Origin: JBKHYG01 sp046565595
Lineage (GTDB): Bacteria > Actinomycetota > AC-67
NCBI GenBank assembly: GCA_046565595.1
Contig: JBKHYG010000042.1
Span: forward strand, 1 to 27,899
Length of the DNA: 27,899 bases
Reading direction: 5' to 3'
Shown: piece after piece, positions 6,991 through 15,568 of the stretch
Layout of the letters: each line of letters starts with the position of its first letter
Numbering within the stretch: the stretch's first letter is position 1
Notes under the pieces: model-generated
What the model was told of the DNA's origin: nothing
Seen by the model: only the letters and a program-made list of their open reading frames with translations
The model's database searches: none
Position numbers and translations under genes: made by a program

Positions 6991-9072
6991 TTAGAAGGAA
7001 CTTCCTGACAGCTCGGTGAGGATCAGATGCGGCGGCCCTTCGTTGCTCCCGCATTGCCGATCTAAGCAGAGCGTTGGGTTCGTCGGATCGGCGGGATCGA
7101 TCCCCGGGATGTCCACCCAGTCCAGGTCGGCCCATCCACTCCAATACTCATGCAGCTGGGCGTAGAAAGGATTGCCGGGCACTCCGATCTCCCCGACGAT
7201 CTGCCAGGTGTAACTGCCATCCTGGTCCGGGTTCAACTTCCCCCAGACGAAGGCCGCGGTCGTGGGGGAAGTCGGGTTGACGACAAGGTTGCTAGCAGAT
7301 AGGAACCGTTGGCCAGGCCCGATGTCTCGCTCCCTGTTGCTTCGGCGGGGAGGTATGCCCGTCGATTGAGTAGCGCCCCAGATGTAATACTCGGCCTCTT
7401 TGGTCGAGGTGTCCATGAGCATGAGGCTGAGGGGGTTCGCGATCCTGTACCTGATCGGCCAGCGACGCTCCCGTACCACCACCTGGTACCGGTCGGCCCC
7501 CAACTTGTTCTGAGGGTTACCGAGCAGCCATGCGGGTCGGTCGGCGGGGCAGAGCACGCCGCGGCCAAGGTCGTTCGCATCGGCACCAGAAGAGACTCCG
7601 TCGCAGAGCAGATCCGAACGGTAGCCCTCGTAGGCCCCCAGCTTGTAGATGGTCACCAGCCCGATGTTGTACTTGCCGTCGATGGTCTGGTTGTTCGGTG
7701 TCAACAACGACAGGTCGATGTTGGTCGAACAAGCTGTTGCGGAGCAGACGGCCGCGCGGTCGAATCGCATGTACCGCAAGCGTCCTGCCGCGATCTCGGC
7801 ATCCTGGTTGACGGGGTCGTAGTCGCTGGTGATCTCGGCGACCGCCATGGCGAACCCTGTGACCTCTGCCCCTGAATTCGCGGGAGGCAGGTTCCACTGG
7901 ACGGGGATGGTCGTGCCACCGTTCAGTTCGGTCCCGTCGGAGAAGCCGAAGCCGCTGACCGGCTGCGGGTTACCGACCGGTCGGGTGCCAGTCGTGGCGT
8001 CGCCGGTTCCGGGGATGGTGACTCCGCCGGCCTTGGTGATCGAAGAGAAGGCCTGAGCCGGGATGACGGGCGGTTGGCTCACACTGAAGGGCTGTACGCG
8101 CGACACCTGGTAGATGTTGCCGGCGGGACACGCTGCGAGCGAGTAGCCGTTGGTTCCGCTGCGGCAGGTCGTTGCAACCGTCTTCCACGATGTCTGGACC
8201 GGGTTGCGTGGCGCACGACTCCACACGGTCTTGGTCTTGACCCCGTTGACCAGGTGCCAGGTACCCGAGGTGATGTCGTTGAAGTCGATGTCGAAGTACG
8301 AGATGCCCGCGTCCGCAGCGACATAGCCGTTGGCGGGGTTCAAGATCCGTGCGGTGTCGATGCTCAAGCGCCACCCGTAGTCTGGGTCGTCGGTCAGCGC
8401 GTCCAGGTACATCGTTTCGACCACATCGGTCGTGTTCGCCGGGGTGCTCCCGTGCGGCCTCTCGGCCATGGCGAGACAGAGCGTGATGCGGCCCCTGACG
8501 CCCGGAGCGGTGTAGCTCGCGTCCCAGTTCAGGAACCCGATCAGCGCGTTCGGCTGGGACCGCTGAGCGCTCGCCTGGGCACTGCTAAGGACCGTTCGAG
8601 TATCGGGAGCCCTACCGAGGTATCGGTATCCGTTGGCGCCCTCGTAGACCTCCATGCCGACCGCAGCGGACACGCCCTCGAGCTTGGCGTTCCTGAGTGT
8701 TGTGGCGTTCACGATCGGACCGATCGCCGCCTGGCAGGTTGCCTCGGTGGATGGCCGGATGTTGGTCGTGAAACCCCAGCCGCGCGGGTAGTAGACCTCG
8801 GTCTTCATCGTCAACGACTCGTGGCGAGCCTGGCTCATCTCGATCTGGATGGCGGCAGGCGTGTCACGGTACGGATAGCGGATGTTCGAGGTGAACCCGG
8901 GGGAGAACTCCGGGCAGTAGTTGGCGTTGCCCCCGTTCACCGGGTAGTTCTGTCCGGCCTGGGTGCAACTGGAATGGTTCGCCTCAGCTACGCCCACGAG
9001 CGAGAAAGCCGTGGCTAGAGCGACCGCCAAGCCGAGGGCTCTGCGGGTCTTGCGAGTGGGTTGTGCGTTCAT
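6991..9072 (-). CDS. Secreted protein of unknown function (693 residues)
   Basis: I do not recognise the family. The N-terminus is a clear Sec signal peptide: basic start (QPTRKTRR), hydrophobic run ALGLAVALATAFSLVG, and cleavage after AEA before NHSSCTQAG. The mature part is rich in Thr, Asn, Gly and aromatics and carries about a dozen cysteines, often in pairs that suit disulfides outside the cell. A proline-rich stretch near VSQPPVIPAQAF may separate two beta-rich halves. WNLPPANSGAEVTGFAMAVAE resembles a fibronectin III-type strand pattern. GGAGG with a 9-base spacer precedes the ATG. It is the last gene of a three-gene block of exported proteins on one strand and ends in a hairpin terminator. 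No catalytic motif or membrane anchor is visible. Confidence 0.75.
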   Translation of the reverse strand: MNAQPTRKTRRALGLAVALATAFSLVGVAEANHSSCTQAGQNYPVNGGNANYCPEFSPGFTSNIRYPYRDTPAAIQIEMSQARHESLTMKTEVYYPRGWGFTTNIRPSTEATCQAAIGPIVNATTLRNAKLEGVSAAVGMEVYEGANGYRYLGRAPDTRTVLSSAQASAQRSQPNALIGFLNWDASYTAPGVRGRITLCLAMAERPHGSTPANTTDVVETMYLDALTDDPDYGWRLSIDTARILNPANGYVAADAGISYFDIDFNDITSGTWHLVNGVKTKTVWSRAPRNPVQTSWKTVATTCRSGTNGYSLAACPAGNIYQVSRVQPFSVSQPPVIPAQAFSSITKAGGVTIPGTGDATTGTRPVGNPQPVSGFGFSDGTELNGGTTIPVQWNLPPANSGAEVTGFAMAVAEITSDYDPVNQDAEIAAGRLRYMRFDRAAVCSATACSTNIDLSLLTPNNQTIDGKYNIGLVTIYKLGAYEGYRSDLLCDGVSSGADANDLGRGVLCPADRPAWLLGNPQNKLGADRYQVVVRERRWPIRYRIANPLSLMLMDTSTKEAEYYIWGATQSTGIPPRRSNRERDIGPGQRFLSASNLVVNPTSPTTAAFVWGKLNPDQDGSYTWQIVGEIGVPGNPFYAQLHEYWSGWADLDWVDIPGIDPADPTNPTLCLDRQCGSNEGPPHLILTELSGSSF

Positions 9073-9105
9073 CTGTGGTTCCTCCGGATAGGAGTCGCTC
9101 GTTGC

Positions 9106-10230
9106 TTACAGGGGGCTGATGACGATGTCGTAGCTGGTTGATACGACGCAGTTGTTGGGTGTGGCGTTGGGTGCATCGACGGATCCCCACGCGTCGCAGA
9201 TCGTGACGCGGATGTTGTACGGGTCGTCCATGCCAAGGTCATAACCGTTGTTCGCAGGGAAGTCATAGGAACTCAGCAGCAGACGATAAGAGTTGGCGTT
9301 GGTCGAGTACCGGGTAAGGATCCCGCCTTCGCCGCGAGCGCGCATCTTCTCGCCGTCTACCGAATCACGAACATCCAGGTACTTCTTGTTGCCCTTGATC
9401 ACTTCGATCCGGACATCGCTGATCTCGCTAAACCGGTTCGCCGAACCTGTCGTCTCCTCGAGGATCGTTCCAGAGACCGCCCATACAGCGCACTCGTGAG
9501 CCGGTGTCGGCTGGTTGACGAACAACTGGAAGAAGATGATCTCGACTACATAGAAGGGGATGTTGGCGAAGCAGTTGCGGTCCCAGGCTCTGGGTGGCCA
9601 CTTCTGGTTCTGGATGACCGGCTTGAAGACATCGCCCTCGCTCGCGGCATGCTTCACCAGCTGCACGCTCTTGACCGCGCCTGTCGCCCCAGACAGCGAG
9701 GGGGTCAAGTCGATCGTCAGCAGGGTTGGGCCCAACTCGTCGTCTCCGATCGAGTCGGCGTCAGCGCCAGGGGTGGCAACATGGCCGCCCAACTCTGCTA
9801 CCTGGATCTCGGCACGGAAGTCGCCCCTGCGGTGACCCCCAGGGCTCTGCTGTAGGGAGGCGTCGACGAAGAACGGGCCGAGCGTCCGGGTCCCGTCGGT
9901 CACGCGTACGGCGACCGTAGCGCCTGGCGTCGCGTTCCCCTCGACCCAGATCGTTCCCTTGGGCGGCTGCGCGAATCCGCCCGTGCCGCCGCTGGTCACA
10001 TACAGCGAGGAGGACGGATAACTCTTGCCGACCCGCAGCGGCGGAGCGAACTGGTTCGGGTTCGGGTCGCAGGGTTGCGCAGGGATCTCGTGTCCGAACG
10101 CCTGAGCGCAGAACACCATCGGGGCTGCGGCTTGGGCGGGGATGGTCCCGATCAGCGACACGAAGAGACCGCCGGCCACCAGCACGGCTATGGGCCTGTA
10201 GCGGCTCCTACCTCGGATAGTCGTTCGCAT
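9106..10230 (-). CDS. Secreted protein with Ig-like segment, paralogue of the upstream gene
   Basis: The 374-residue protein has a Sec signal peptide (basic start, IAVLVAGGLFVSLIG, cleavage near AQAAAP). IWVEGNATPGATVAVRVTDG is typical of bacterial Ig-like repeats used in surface and secreted proteins. It aligns along its length with the 10361-11578 product: both have a Cys-x-x-x-F ... EIP ... CDP start, VEGNA(T/D)PGA, RRGDFR, AELG-H, and (F/W)PP before a Cys-rich region. Both also have DAWG near the end. AGGAGAAGG lies upstream of the ATG. The gap to the next gene is 33 bases, so co-transcription is likely. The function is unknown; an extracellular binding or structural role is inferred from the fold. 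Confidence 0.75.
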   Translation of the reverse strand: MRTTIRGRSRYRPIAVLVAGGLFVSLIGTIPAQAAAPMVFCAQAFGHEIPAQPCDPNPNQFAPPLRVGKSYPSSSLYVTSGGTGGFAQPPKGTIWVEGNATPGATVAVRVTDGTRTLGPFFVDASLQQSPGGHRRGDFRAEIQVAELGGHVATPGADADSIGDDELGPTLLTIDLTPSLSGATGAVKSVQLVKHAASEGDVFKPVIQNQKWPPRAWDRNCFANIPFYVVEIIFFQLFVNQPTPAHECAVWAVSGTILEETTGSANRFSEISDVRIEVIKGNKKYLDVRDSVDGEKMRARGEGGILTRYSTNANSYRLLLSSYDFPANNGYDLGMDDPYNIRVTICDAWGSVDAPNATPNNCVVSTSYDIVISPL

Positions 10231-10360
10231 CCTGTGATCCTTCTCCTATCGCCTCAGGTCAGGATTTCGACCCTTGACGCCCCGTTCCTCCCTGTCTGGG
10301 GGCTCGGGGTAGGTGGTTGGTTCGGTTTGCGCGCATCATCAGCGATCTCGGGCATATCCC

Positions 10361-11578
10361 CTAGTAGGGGTAGACGGTGATCGGGGCGGACTGTGCGCTG
10401 GAAACACGGCCCCAGGCGTCGGTAGCCGTTACCTTCACCACATACGGAACGCCACCTGGCCAGTTGGGTTCGAAGTCGTTGATCTTGAGTACGAAGCCCC
10501 AGCGAGCGGTGGTCGAGGTCGCACGGGCGAACCGGTCATCCCACCTGTCGAGCAGGGTCGATCCCTGGAAGACCTCGATCACGACGCTGGCGATCTCAGA
10601 GCCGGTCCCGTCGTTGCGGCTGTCGTCAGCGAGCCCTATGACGGGTGCCTCCCCATGAGGCACCGTTCGAGCAGCGTTCGTTCGACAGTAGTTGCCCCGG
10701 AAGGGGTTGGACATGCAGTTGTAGTCGCAGTACGGGCCGCCAGGGAACATCGACTGGAGGTCGACGAGGCCGTTGCGGACGAGGTCTGGCAGTTCGCTGG
10801 TTTCCTTCACGCAGAAGACCCAGGTTGCATCGGGGATGGCGCCTACTCCATCCATGCTGAGCGTGCCGCAGCGTCCATCGTCATCCCCGCCGAGATGCTG
10901 ATTGACGCCTGGCATCTGAGCCCCGCGCGAGGAGTATCTGCACCAGTGGGCCGGAGGGAACTTCAGGCCCTTCAGCACGGGGGCTTGAGTGTCGCCGGCG
11001 GAAGCTGCGTACTTGTCGACGAAGACCTCGAGCGGGGTCCCCTCGATCCCGCCCATCTCGGCGGTCGCGATGACGGTGAGCCTCGTCAGACCCGAACCAG
11101 GTGGCGACACGGTGAGCGGGTCGTCGCCAGGATCAGCGGTATGCCTGCCGAGTTCCGCGATGGACGCGGTCTCGTTCGGGTCGTTCACCGGATCGAAGGC
11201 GACGCGGAAGTCTCCTCGGCGCTCTCCGGTGCCTGGGTCCGGAGCTGCCAGAGCGGTGACGACCTCGGTCATGGACTTGTCCCCGTCGGTGACGGTGACG
11301 GTGACCTTGGCGCCGGGGTCGGCGTTACCTTCCACATAGAGCACGCCTGCCTGTGACGGGTAGACCTCGATCGAGGGCGCCAACTTGCCGATGTACTGCG
11401 GCTCGTGACGGAAGGTAGCCGGGTCGCAGCGGTCGGGGATCTCGTCGTTGAAAGCGATCATGCAGTAGACGCGGGGGCCCGCGATGGGAGCAGCGTCAGC
11501 GGCCACGGGCAAGGTCGCACCGATCAGCGCGGCAAGGGCGATGATCGAACGGGAAAAGCGAGACAGATCGCGCATCAT
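10361..11578 (-). CDS. Secreted protein with Ig-like segment, paralogue of the downstream gene
   Basis: The 405-residue protein has signal sequence FSRSIIALAALIGATLPVAADAAP. An Ig-like stretch VEGNADPGAKVTVTVTDG follows, then RRGDFRVAF. A central Cys-rich insert (CRYSSRG, DDGRCG, YCDYNCMS, YCRTNA) is longer than in the paralogue and could form several disulfides. The end contains VVIEVFQG and VVKVTATDAWGRVSSA. The frame opens at 11698, inside the divergent nth gene. I chose the ATGATG at 11578 because the signal peptide begins there; no Shine-Dalgarno sequence is visible. The 130-base gap to the next gene holds a CCCCT/AGGGG mini-hairpin over the stop codon and nothing else I can support. The function is unknown. 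Confidence 0.75.
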   Translation of the reverse strand: MMRDLSRFSRSIIALAALIGATLPVAADAAPIAGPRVYCMIAFNDEIPDRCDPATFRHEPQYIGKLAPSIEVYPSQAGVLYVEGNADPGAKVTVTVTDGDKSMTEVVTALAAPDPGTGERRGDFRVAFDPVNDPNETASIAELGRHTADPGDDPLTVSPPGSGLTRLTVIATAEMGGIEGTPLEVFVDKYAASAGDTQAPVLKGLKFPPAHWCRYSSRGAQMPGVNQHLGGDDDGRCGTLSMDGVGAIPDATWVFCVKETSELPDLVRNGLVDLQSMFPGGPYCDYNCMSNPFRGNYCRTNAARTVPHGEAPVIGLADDSRNDGTGSEIASVVIEVFQGSTLLDRWDDRFARATSTTARWGFVLKINDFEPNWPGGVPYVVKVTATDAWGRVSSAQSAPITVYPY

Positions 11579-11608
11579 GGCGGAGGGATTTCGACGCGGA
11601 GCAGCCTC

Positions 11609-11614
11609 TATCCT
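11609..11614 (+). promoter_or_regulatory. -10 element of nth (leaderless)
   Basis: TATCCT ends six bases before ATG 11621, so transcription should begin at or next to the start codon. It supports 11621 as the true start. Confidence 0.6.
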
Positions 11615-11620
11615 GCCTAG

Positions 11621-12379
11621 ATGGCGCGGTTGGCCCGCAGTGACGACGGTCCCGCTCGCCCATCGCGAAGAAGAGGACGAAACGGAACCTTGGTCCAACC
11701 GAAACGAGAACCCAGAGCAGCCTGGGCGTCGGGAGAATCCCTCGAGGAGAAGCGGAAGCGAGGGTCGCTGATCCTGCGTCGGCTGCGCCGGGAATACCCC
11801 GAGCCGAAGACCGCCCTGGCCTATCGCAACCCCTTCGAACTGCTCGTCGCCACGATCCTGTCCGCGCAGTCCACCGACAAGAAGATCAACGAGATAACGC
11901 CGGCCCTCTTCGAGAGGTTCCCGACGCCGCAGGCCATGGTGGCTGCCGGCCCCGGCGAGATCGAGGAACTGATCCGCCAGTCAGGGTTCTTCAACCAGAA
12001 GGCTCGGAACATCCGCGCCGCCTGTCAGATACTGGTGGACGAGTTCGACGGGCAGGTCCCGGGCCGTATGGAGGATCTGCTGAAACTTCCGGGGGTGGCC
12101 CGCAAGACCGCGAATGTGGTTCTCGGAGACGCCTTCGGGGTTCGCTCTGGGATCGCTGTCGATACTCATGTGCATCGGCTCTCCTGGCGCCTGGCACTCA
12201 GTGACGCCAACGATCCGGTCAAGGTGGAACGAGATCTGATGGAACTGTTCCCCGAAGCAAGGTGGACCTCGGTCAGTCATCTGCTGATCCTGCACGGGCG
12301 AGCGATCTGTGACGCCAAGAGGCCCCGATGTGGAGATTGCGTGATCGCCGATAGGTGCCCGAGTGCGCGCGAGATCTGA
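11621..12379 (+). CDS. nth: Endonuclease III, DNA glycosylase/AP lyase
   Basis: The 252-residue base-excision repair enzyme removes oxidised pyrimidines and cleaves the abasic site. It has the helix-hairpin-helix LLKLPGVARKTANVVLGDAFG with the catalytic Lys in RKTAN. The catalytic Asp is in VDTHVHRLSWRL. The C-terminal [4Fe-4S] motif CDAKRPRCGDCVIADRC has the expected Cys spacing (x6-x2-x5). The N-terminus is about 40 residues longer than in E. coli Nth and is basic and low in complexity, as is common in actinobacteria. The start is set by a leaderless-type -10. It is divergent from the secreted-protein block, 42 bases away, and 63 bases upstream of the adenosyltransferase gene. Confidence 0.95.
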   Translation: MARLARSDDGPARPSRRRGRNGTLVQPKREPRAAWASGESLEEKRKRGSLILRRLRREYPEPKTALAYRNPFELLVATILSAQSTDKKINEITPALFERFPTPQAMVAAGPGEIEELIRQSGFFNQKARNIRAACQILVDEFDGQVPGRMEDLLKLPGVARKTANVVLGDAFGVRSGIAVDTHVHRLSWRLALSDANDPVKVERDLMELFPEARWTSVSHLLILHGRAICDAKRPRCGDCVIADRCPSAREI

Positions 12380-12430
12380 CCCGCCTCGCTACGCAGCCTT
12401 GGGTCGGGCCGTCGCACGGCTGTTGCGTTC

Positions 12431-12436
12431 TAGGCT
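12431..12436 (+). promoter_or_regulatory. -10 element of the adenosyltransferase gene (leaderless)
   Basis: TAGGCT ends six bases before GTG 12443 and fixes the GTG as the start; no Shine-Dalgarno sequence is present. Confidence 0.6.
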
Positions 12437-12442
12437 GGCTGC

Positions 12443-12985
12443 GTGAGGATCTGGACCAAGACGGGCGACGACGGCAGCACCGGACTGTTGTACGGAGGTC
12501 GCACGAGCAAGGCGGATCTGCGTGTCGAGGCTTACGGGGCGACCGATGAGGCGGTCGCGGCGATCGGGCTCGCACGGTCCGGGGCCGACGACGGGTTGAG
12601 GCCGATCCTGCTGCGCCTCCAACGAGAACTGTTCGTGGCCGGCGCCGAACTAGCGACCGCTCCCGACAACCATCGCAAGCTGTCCGCGGACAAGGGCACC
12701 AAGGTGACCTCGGCGATGGTGGACGGTCTGGAAGGGTTGCTGGTCGAGTACGAGGGGCGAACCGAGATGCCAAAGGAGTTCGTCATCCCAGGCGAGACGA
12801 CGGTCTCGGCTGCTCTGGACCTGGCTCGATCGATCGTCCGACGAGCCGAGAGACGAGCGGTCGCGCTATCTGAGGCTGGAGGGCTCGCCGACGGCGAATG
12901 CGTGCGTTATCTGAACCGGCTAGCTGACCTGCTCTTCATGCTGGCGCGATTCGAAGAGCGCGGCTTCACGCCACTGCACGGGTGA
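12443..12985 (+). CDS. Cob(I)alamin adenosyltransferase, PduO type
   Basis: The 180-residue enzyme transfers the adenosyl group of ATP to cob(I)alamin to form coenzyme B12. The N-terminal ATP-binding motif is TKTGDDGSTGLLYGG, close to the family TRTGDxGxTGLxGG, followed by SKADLRVEAYGATDEAVAAIG. The C-terminal RSIVRRAERRAVAL and YLNRLADLLFMLAR are also typical, with the conserved Arg pair. The length fits the compact PduO/MMAB family. No other B12 gene or B12-dependent enzyme lies in the window, so the user of the cofactor is unknown. It converges on panB. The 64-base gap has a weak 21-23 bp repeat but no clear terminator hairpin. Confidence 0.93.
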   Translation: MRIWTKTGDDGSTGLLYGGRTSKADLRVEAYGATDEAVAAIGLARSGADDGLRPILLRLQRELFVAGAELATAPDNHRKLSADKGTKVTSAMVDGLEGLLVEYEGRTEMPKEFVIPGETTVSAALDLARSIVRRAERRAVALSEAGGLADGECVRYLNRLADLLFMLARFEERGFTPLHG

Positions 12986-12994
12986 CGACTCGCC

Positions 12995-13055
12995 CCGCTG
13001 TTCTCGTGACTACTACCGCGATGTTCTCGTGCCTGCTCCCGCGATATGACTACTC
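12995..13055. repeat. Degenerate three-unit tandem repeat, 17-23 bp units
   Basis: Units begin at 12995, 13016 and 13039 with CCGC. The first two share TGTTCTCGTG; the first and third share TGACTACT. The third reaches into the last codons of panB. No strong hairpin is formed. Confidence 0.4.
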
Positions 13056-13838
13056 GTAGGAATGTTCGCCGCCAGGGAAGCTCCCTTCGGCGACCTCTTG
13101 GAGGAATAGTTTCGCGGCGGCGGTGAGGGTCTCGGCGCCGTCTGCGTAGCGTTTGACGAATCGAGGCAGCCGACCTGTGCTCAGCCCGAGGAGATCCTGG
13201 ATGACCAGCACCTGGCCATCGCAGTCTGGCCCAGCTCCGATCCCGATCGTCGGGATGCTCAACTCTGAAGTGATCTGCGCGGCGAGATCCCTTGGCACGC
13301 ATTCGAGCACGACCGCGAAAGCCCCGGCCGACTCGAGCGCCTTCGCGTCCCGGACGATCTGCTGGCGCTGCTCGTCGCCGCGGCCCTGGACCTTGTAGCC
13401 ACCGAACTGGTTGACGCTCTGCGGCGTCAAGCCCAGATGCCCCATGACGGGCACGCCCGCATCCACCAGCGCCGCAACCAGATCGGTCCGCGCCCCTTCG
13501 AGTTTCACTGCATGCGCTCGAGCTTCCTTCAGGAATCTGAAGGCGTTGCGCATGCCGTCGTCCACGCTGGCCTGATACGAGCCGAAAGGCATGTCGCCGA
13601 CGACCAAGGCATCCTTTGCGCCCCGGGCGACCGCTGCGGTGTGATGCAACATCTCCTCGACGGTCACCGGGACCGTCGAGTCGTATCCGAGGACGACCTG
13701 TCCCAAGGAGTCTCCGACCAGCAGGACCGGCACGCCGGCCTCATCCAAGAGTCTCGCGGTCAACGCGTCGTAGGCGGTGAGCATCGCGAAGCGCTCTCCC
13801 CGCTGTTTGAAGTCGCGGAGGTCGGTGATCGTCGTCAT
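13050..13838 (-). CDS. panB: 3-methyl-2-oxobutanoate hydroxymethyltransferase (ketopantoate hydroxymethyltransferase)
   Basis: The 262-residue enzyme makes ketopantoate from 2-oxoisovalerate and methylene-tetrahydrofolate, the first committed step to pantothenate and CoA. Hallmarks are FAMLTAYDA, the metal-binding GDSLGQVVLGYDSTVPVTVEEM, GDMPFGSYQ, AVKLEGA, and VLECVP with the catalytic Glu. GIGAGPDCDGQVLVIQDLLG follows. The length matches E. coli PanB (264). The frame is open upstream within nadE, but ATG 13838 overlaps the nadE stop as ATGA, giving tight coupling. panC and panD are not beside it. panB also lies near glnA2 in M. tuberculosis, so the location is part of a conserved neighbourhood. 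Confidence 0.96.
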   Translation of the reverse strand: MTTITDLRDFKQRGERFAMLTAYDALTARLLDEAGVPVLLVGDSLGQVVLGYDSTVPVTVEEMLHHTAAVARGAKDALVVGDMPFGSYQASVDDGMRNAFRFLKEARAHAVKLEGARTDLVAALVDAGVPVMGHLGLTPQSVNQFGGYKVQGRGDEQRQQIVRDAKALESAGAFAVVLECVPRDLAAQITSELSIPTIGIGAGPDCDGQVLVIQDLLGLSTGRLPRFVKRYADGAETLTAAAKLFLQEVAEGSFPGGEHSYE

Positions 13839-15532
13839 CTCTCGGCCTCCCGGGTGAAACGGTTCGTGATCGGCAAGCGGCGGTCGCGGCCGAAGGAGAG
13901 CGGGGTGATCTTCACCCCTGGCGGCGTCTGACGTCGCTTGTACTCGGCTGCGTCTACCAAGGCTAGGACCCGATCGACCGTAGCTGCATCGAAGCCGCTC
14001 TCGACGATCCGGTCGCGAGACATGCGCTTCTCGACATATGTCTCGAGGATCGGGTCCAGTTCCTCGTAGGGCGGCAGGCTGTCGGTGTCGGCCTGATCTG
14101 GTCGGAGCTCTGCCGTGGGGGGTCTCGTGAACACCTGCTCGGGGATCGCGATCAAGCCGTAGGTGTTGCGATATGCGGCGAGTTCGTAGACGAGTGTCTT
14201 CGGGACATCCTTCAGGACGGCGAAGCCGCCAGCCGTGTCGCCGTAGAGGGTGGCATAGCCGACCGCCAGCTCGCTCTTGTTGCCTGTCGTCAGCACGATC
14301 CGCCCGGAATCGTTCGAACGAGCCATGAGGATCGTGCCGCGGATCCTGCTCTGCAGGTTCTCGTGCCAAAGGCCCTCAGGCGCCCCGAGCGGGTCTTCGA
14401 GCATCTCTTCGAAAGCCGCGAGCATCTGGTCTATCGGGGTCACCTCGAAGTCGATGCCCAGGTTGGCCGCGAGTTCCTTCGCATCGGCGAGCGACTGACC
14501 GGAGTTGAAGCGGGACGGCATGGCGATCCCGAGTACGCGATCTGGGCTCAGAGCATCAGCCGCGATCGTGGCGGTAAGCGCAGAGTCGATGCCGCCGCTC
14601 AGCCCGACGATCGCACCCGGGAACCGGTTCTTGTTGCAATAGTCGCGAACGCCGATCAGCAGAGCCTCGTAGACCTCTTCGACCGGGCTGCGCGCGAGCA
14701 GGGGGTGATGCTCGGGTAACGCTGAGCGTTTCGGCTGGCGCTTCGGCGTGGCGCTGATCACGATCGGTTCGATCTCTGGTGCGCGCTCGGGCTGGGCGGA
14801 GAACCGGAGATCGGCACACACGATGTCTGGCTCGAATCTCGAGCCCTTCGCGACGATGTGAGCCTCGCTGTCGAAGATCATCGAGCCGCCGTCGAAGACC
14901 AACTCGTCTTGTCCGCCGATCATCTGCGAGTAGACGATCGCGATGCCATGATCGACGCTGCGCTGATGAGCGAGCACCTGTCGCTCCAGAGCCTTGCCGC
15001 GATGGAACGGCGACGCGTTGATCGTCACGACACATTCGGCTCCGGCTTCTGCCGATCTGGCAACGGGCCCGTCTGGTTCCCAGAGGTCCTCGCAGACGGT
15101 CAGGGCGACCCTGACGCCGCGGATCTCGAGCAAGACCAGTTCGGTGCCGGGAGCGAAGGTGCGCCCCTCGTCGAAGACGCCGTAGTTGGGCAACTCTTGC
15201 TTGCGGTAGATCGCGCGGATGCGTCCTCCCGCGATCGCGGCAGCAGCGTTGTATCTGAGCGGACCGTCCGAGTCGAGGGTACCCACGATCGCGACCGCGC
15301 CCTTCAATCGCGGCGCCAGGCGTCTGAGCGTGCTCTCGGCTTGCTCGGCGAGATCGTCGCGCAGGACCAGATCCTCTAGCGGATAGCCGGTCAGGGCCAG
15401 TTCGGGGAAGGCGACGAGATCGGGGGAGAACCGCAGGGCCTCGACGAAAGCCGCTTCGATCAGGTTCGCGTTGCCCTCCAGGTCCCCGACGGTCGGGTTG
15501 ATCTGGGCGACCGCAACGCGCAGGGTCCGCAT
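13835..15532 (-). CDS. nadE: NAD(+) synthase, glutamine-hydrolysing
   Basis: This 565-residue two-domain enzyme makes NAD from nicotinic-acid adenine dinucleotide with ATP and glutamine-derived ammonia. The N-terminal nitrilase-type glutaminase has the Glu-Lys-Cys triad at about E44 (FPELALTGYP), K111 (YRKQELPNYG) and C147 (LTVCEDLW). The C-terminal synthetase has the ATP pyrophosphatase loop SGGIDS at ~312-317 and GNKSELAVGYATLYGD. It is shorter than the ~680-residue M. tuberculosis enzyme and belongs to the ~550-residue class. The frame extends 20 codons upstream, but ATG 15532 with a -10 seven bases away is better. It is divergent from glnA2, which makes its glutamine, and overlaps panB by 4 bases. 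Confidence 0.96.
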   Translation of the reverse strand: MRTLRVAVAQINPTVGDLEGNANLIEAAFVEALRFSPDLVAFPELALTGYPLEDLVLRDDLAEQAESTLRRLAPRLKGAVAIVGTLDSDGPLRYNAAAAIAGGRIRAIYRKQELPNYGVFDEGRTFAPGTELVLLEIRGVRVALTVCEDLWEPDGPVARSAEAGAECVVTINASPFHRGKALERQVLAHQRSVDHGIAIVYSQMIGGQDELVFDGGSMIFDSEAHIVAKGSRFEPDIVCADLRFSAQPERAPEIEPIVISATPKRQPKRSALPEHHPLLARSPVEEVYEALLIGVRDYCNKNRFPGAIVGLSGGIDSALTATIAADALSPDRVLGIAMPSRFNSGQSLADAKELAANLGIDFEVTPIDQMLAAFEEMLEDPLGAPEGLWHENLQSRIRGTILMARSNDSGRIVLTTGNKSELAVGYATLYGDTAGGFAVLKDVPKTLVYELAAYRNTYGLIAIPEQVFTRPPTAELRPDQADTDSLPPYEELDPILETYVEKRMSRDRIVESGFDAATVDRVLALVDAAEYKRRQTPPGVKITPLSFGRDRRLPITNRFTREAER

Positions 15533-15539
15533 GCCATCG

Positions 15540-15545
15540 ACGCTA
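15540..15545 (-). promoter_or_regulatory. -10 element of nadE-panB (leaderless)
   Basis: TAGCGT on the minus strand ends 7 bases before ATG 15532, so the A of the ATG is the likely first transcribed base. It overrides the longer upstream frame to 15592. Confidence 0.6.
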
Positions 15546-15562
15546 GCACCGGGAGACGACCG

Positions 15563-15568
15563 TAGACT
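15563..15568 (+). promoter_or_regulatory. -10 element of glnA2-glnE (near-leaderless)
   Basis: TAGACT ends 9 bases before GTG 15578, for a leader of about 2-3 bases. It lies 17 bp from the opposite-strand nadE -10 within a 45-bp divergent gap. No GlnR-like box array is present here. Confidence 0.55.

Noticed and set aside
8074..9018. Long plus-strand open frame (314 codons) over the secreted-protein gene
   Set aside because: It is antisense to a gene with a clear signal peptide, ribosome site and terminator; its Arg/Val/Gly-rich translation has no domain features and is a GC-rich shadow.
10355..10371. CCCCT/AGGGG mini-hairpin over the stop of the 10361 gene
   Set aside because: The stem is only 5 bp with a 3-base loop, too weak to call a terminator.
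10313..11356. Plus-strand open frame of 347 codons
   Set aside because: It is antisense to the secreted paralogue, which has a signal peptide and a recognisable relative next to it; this frame has neither.
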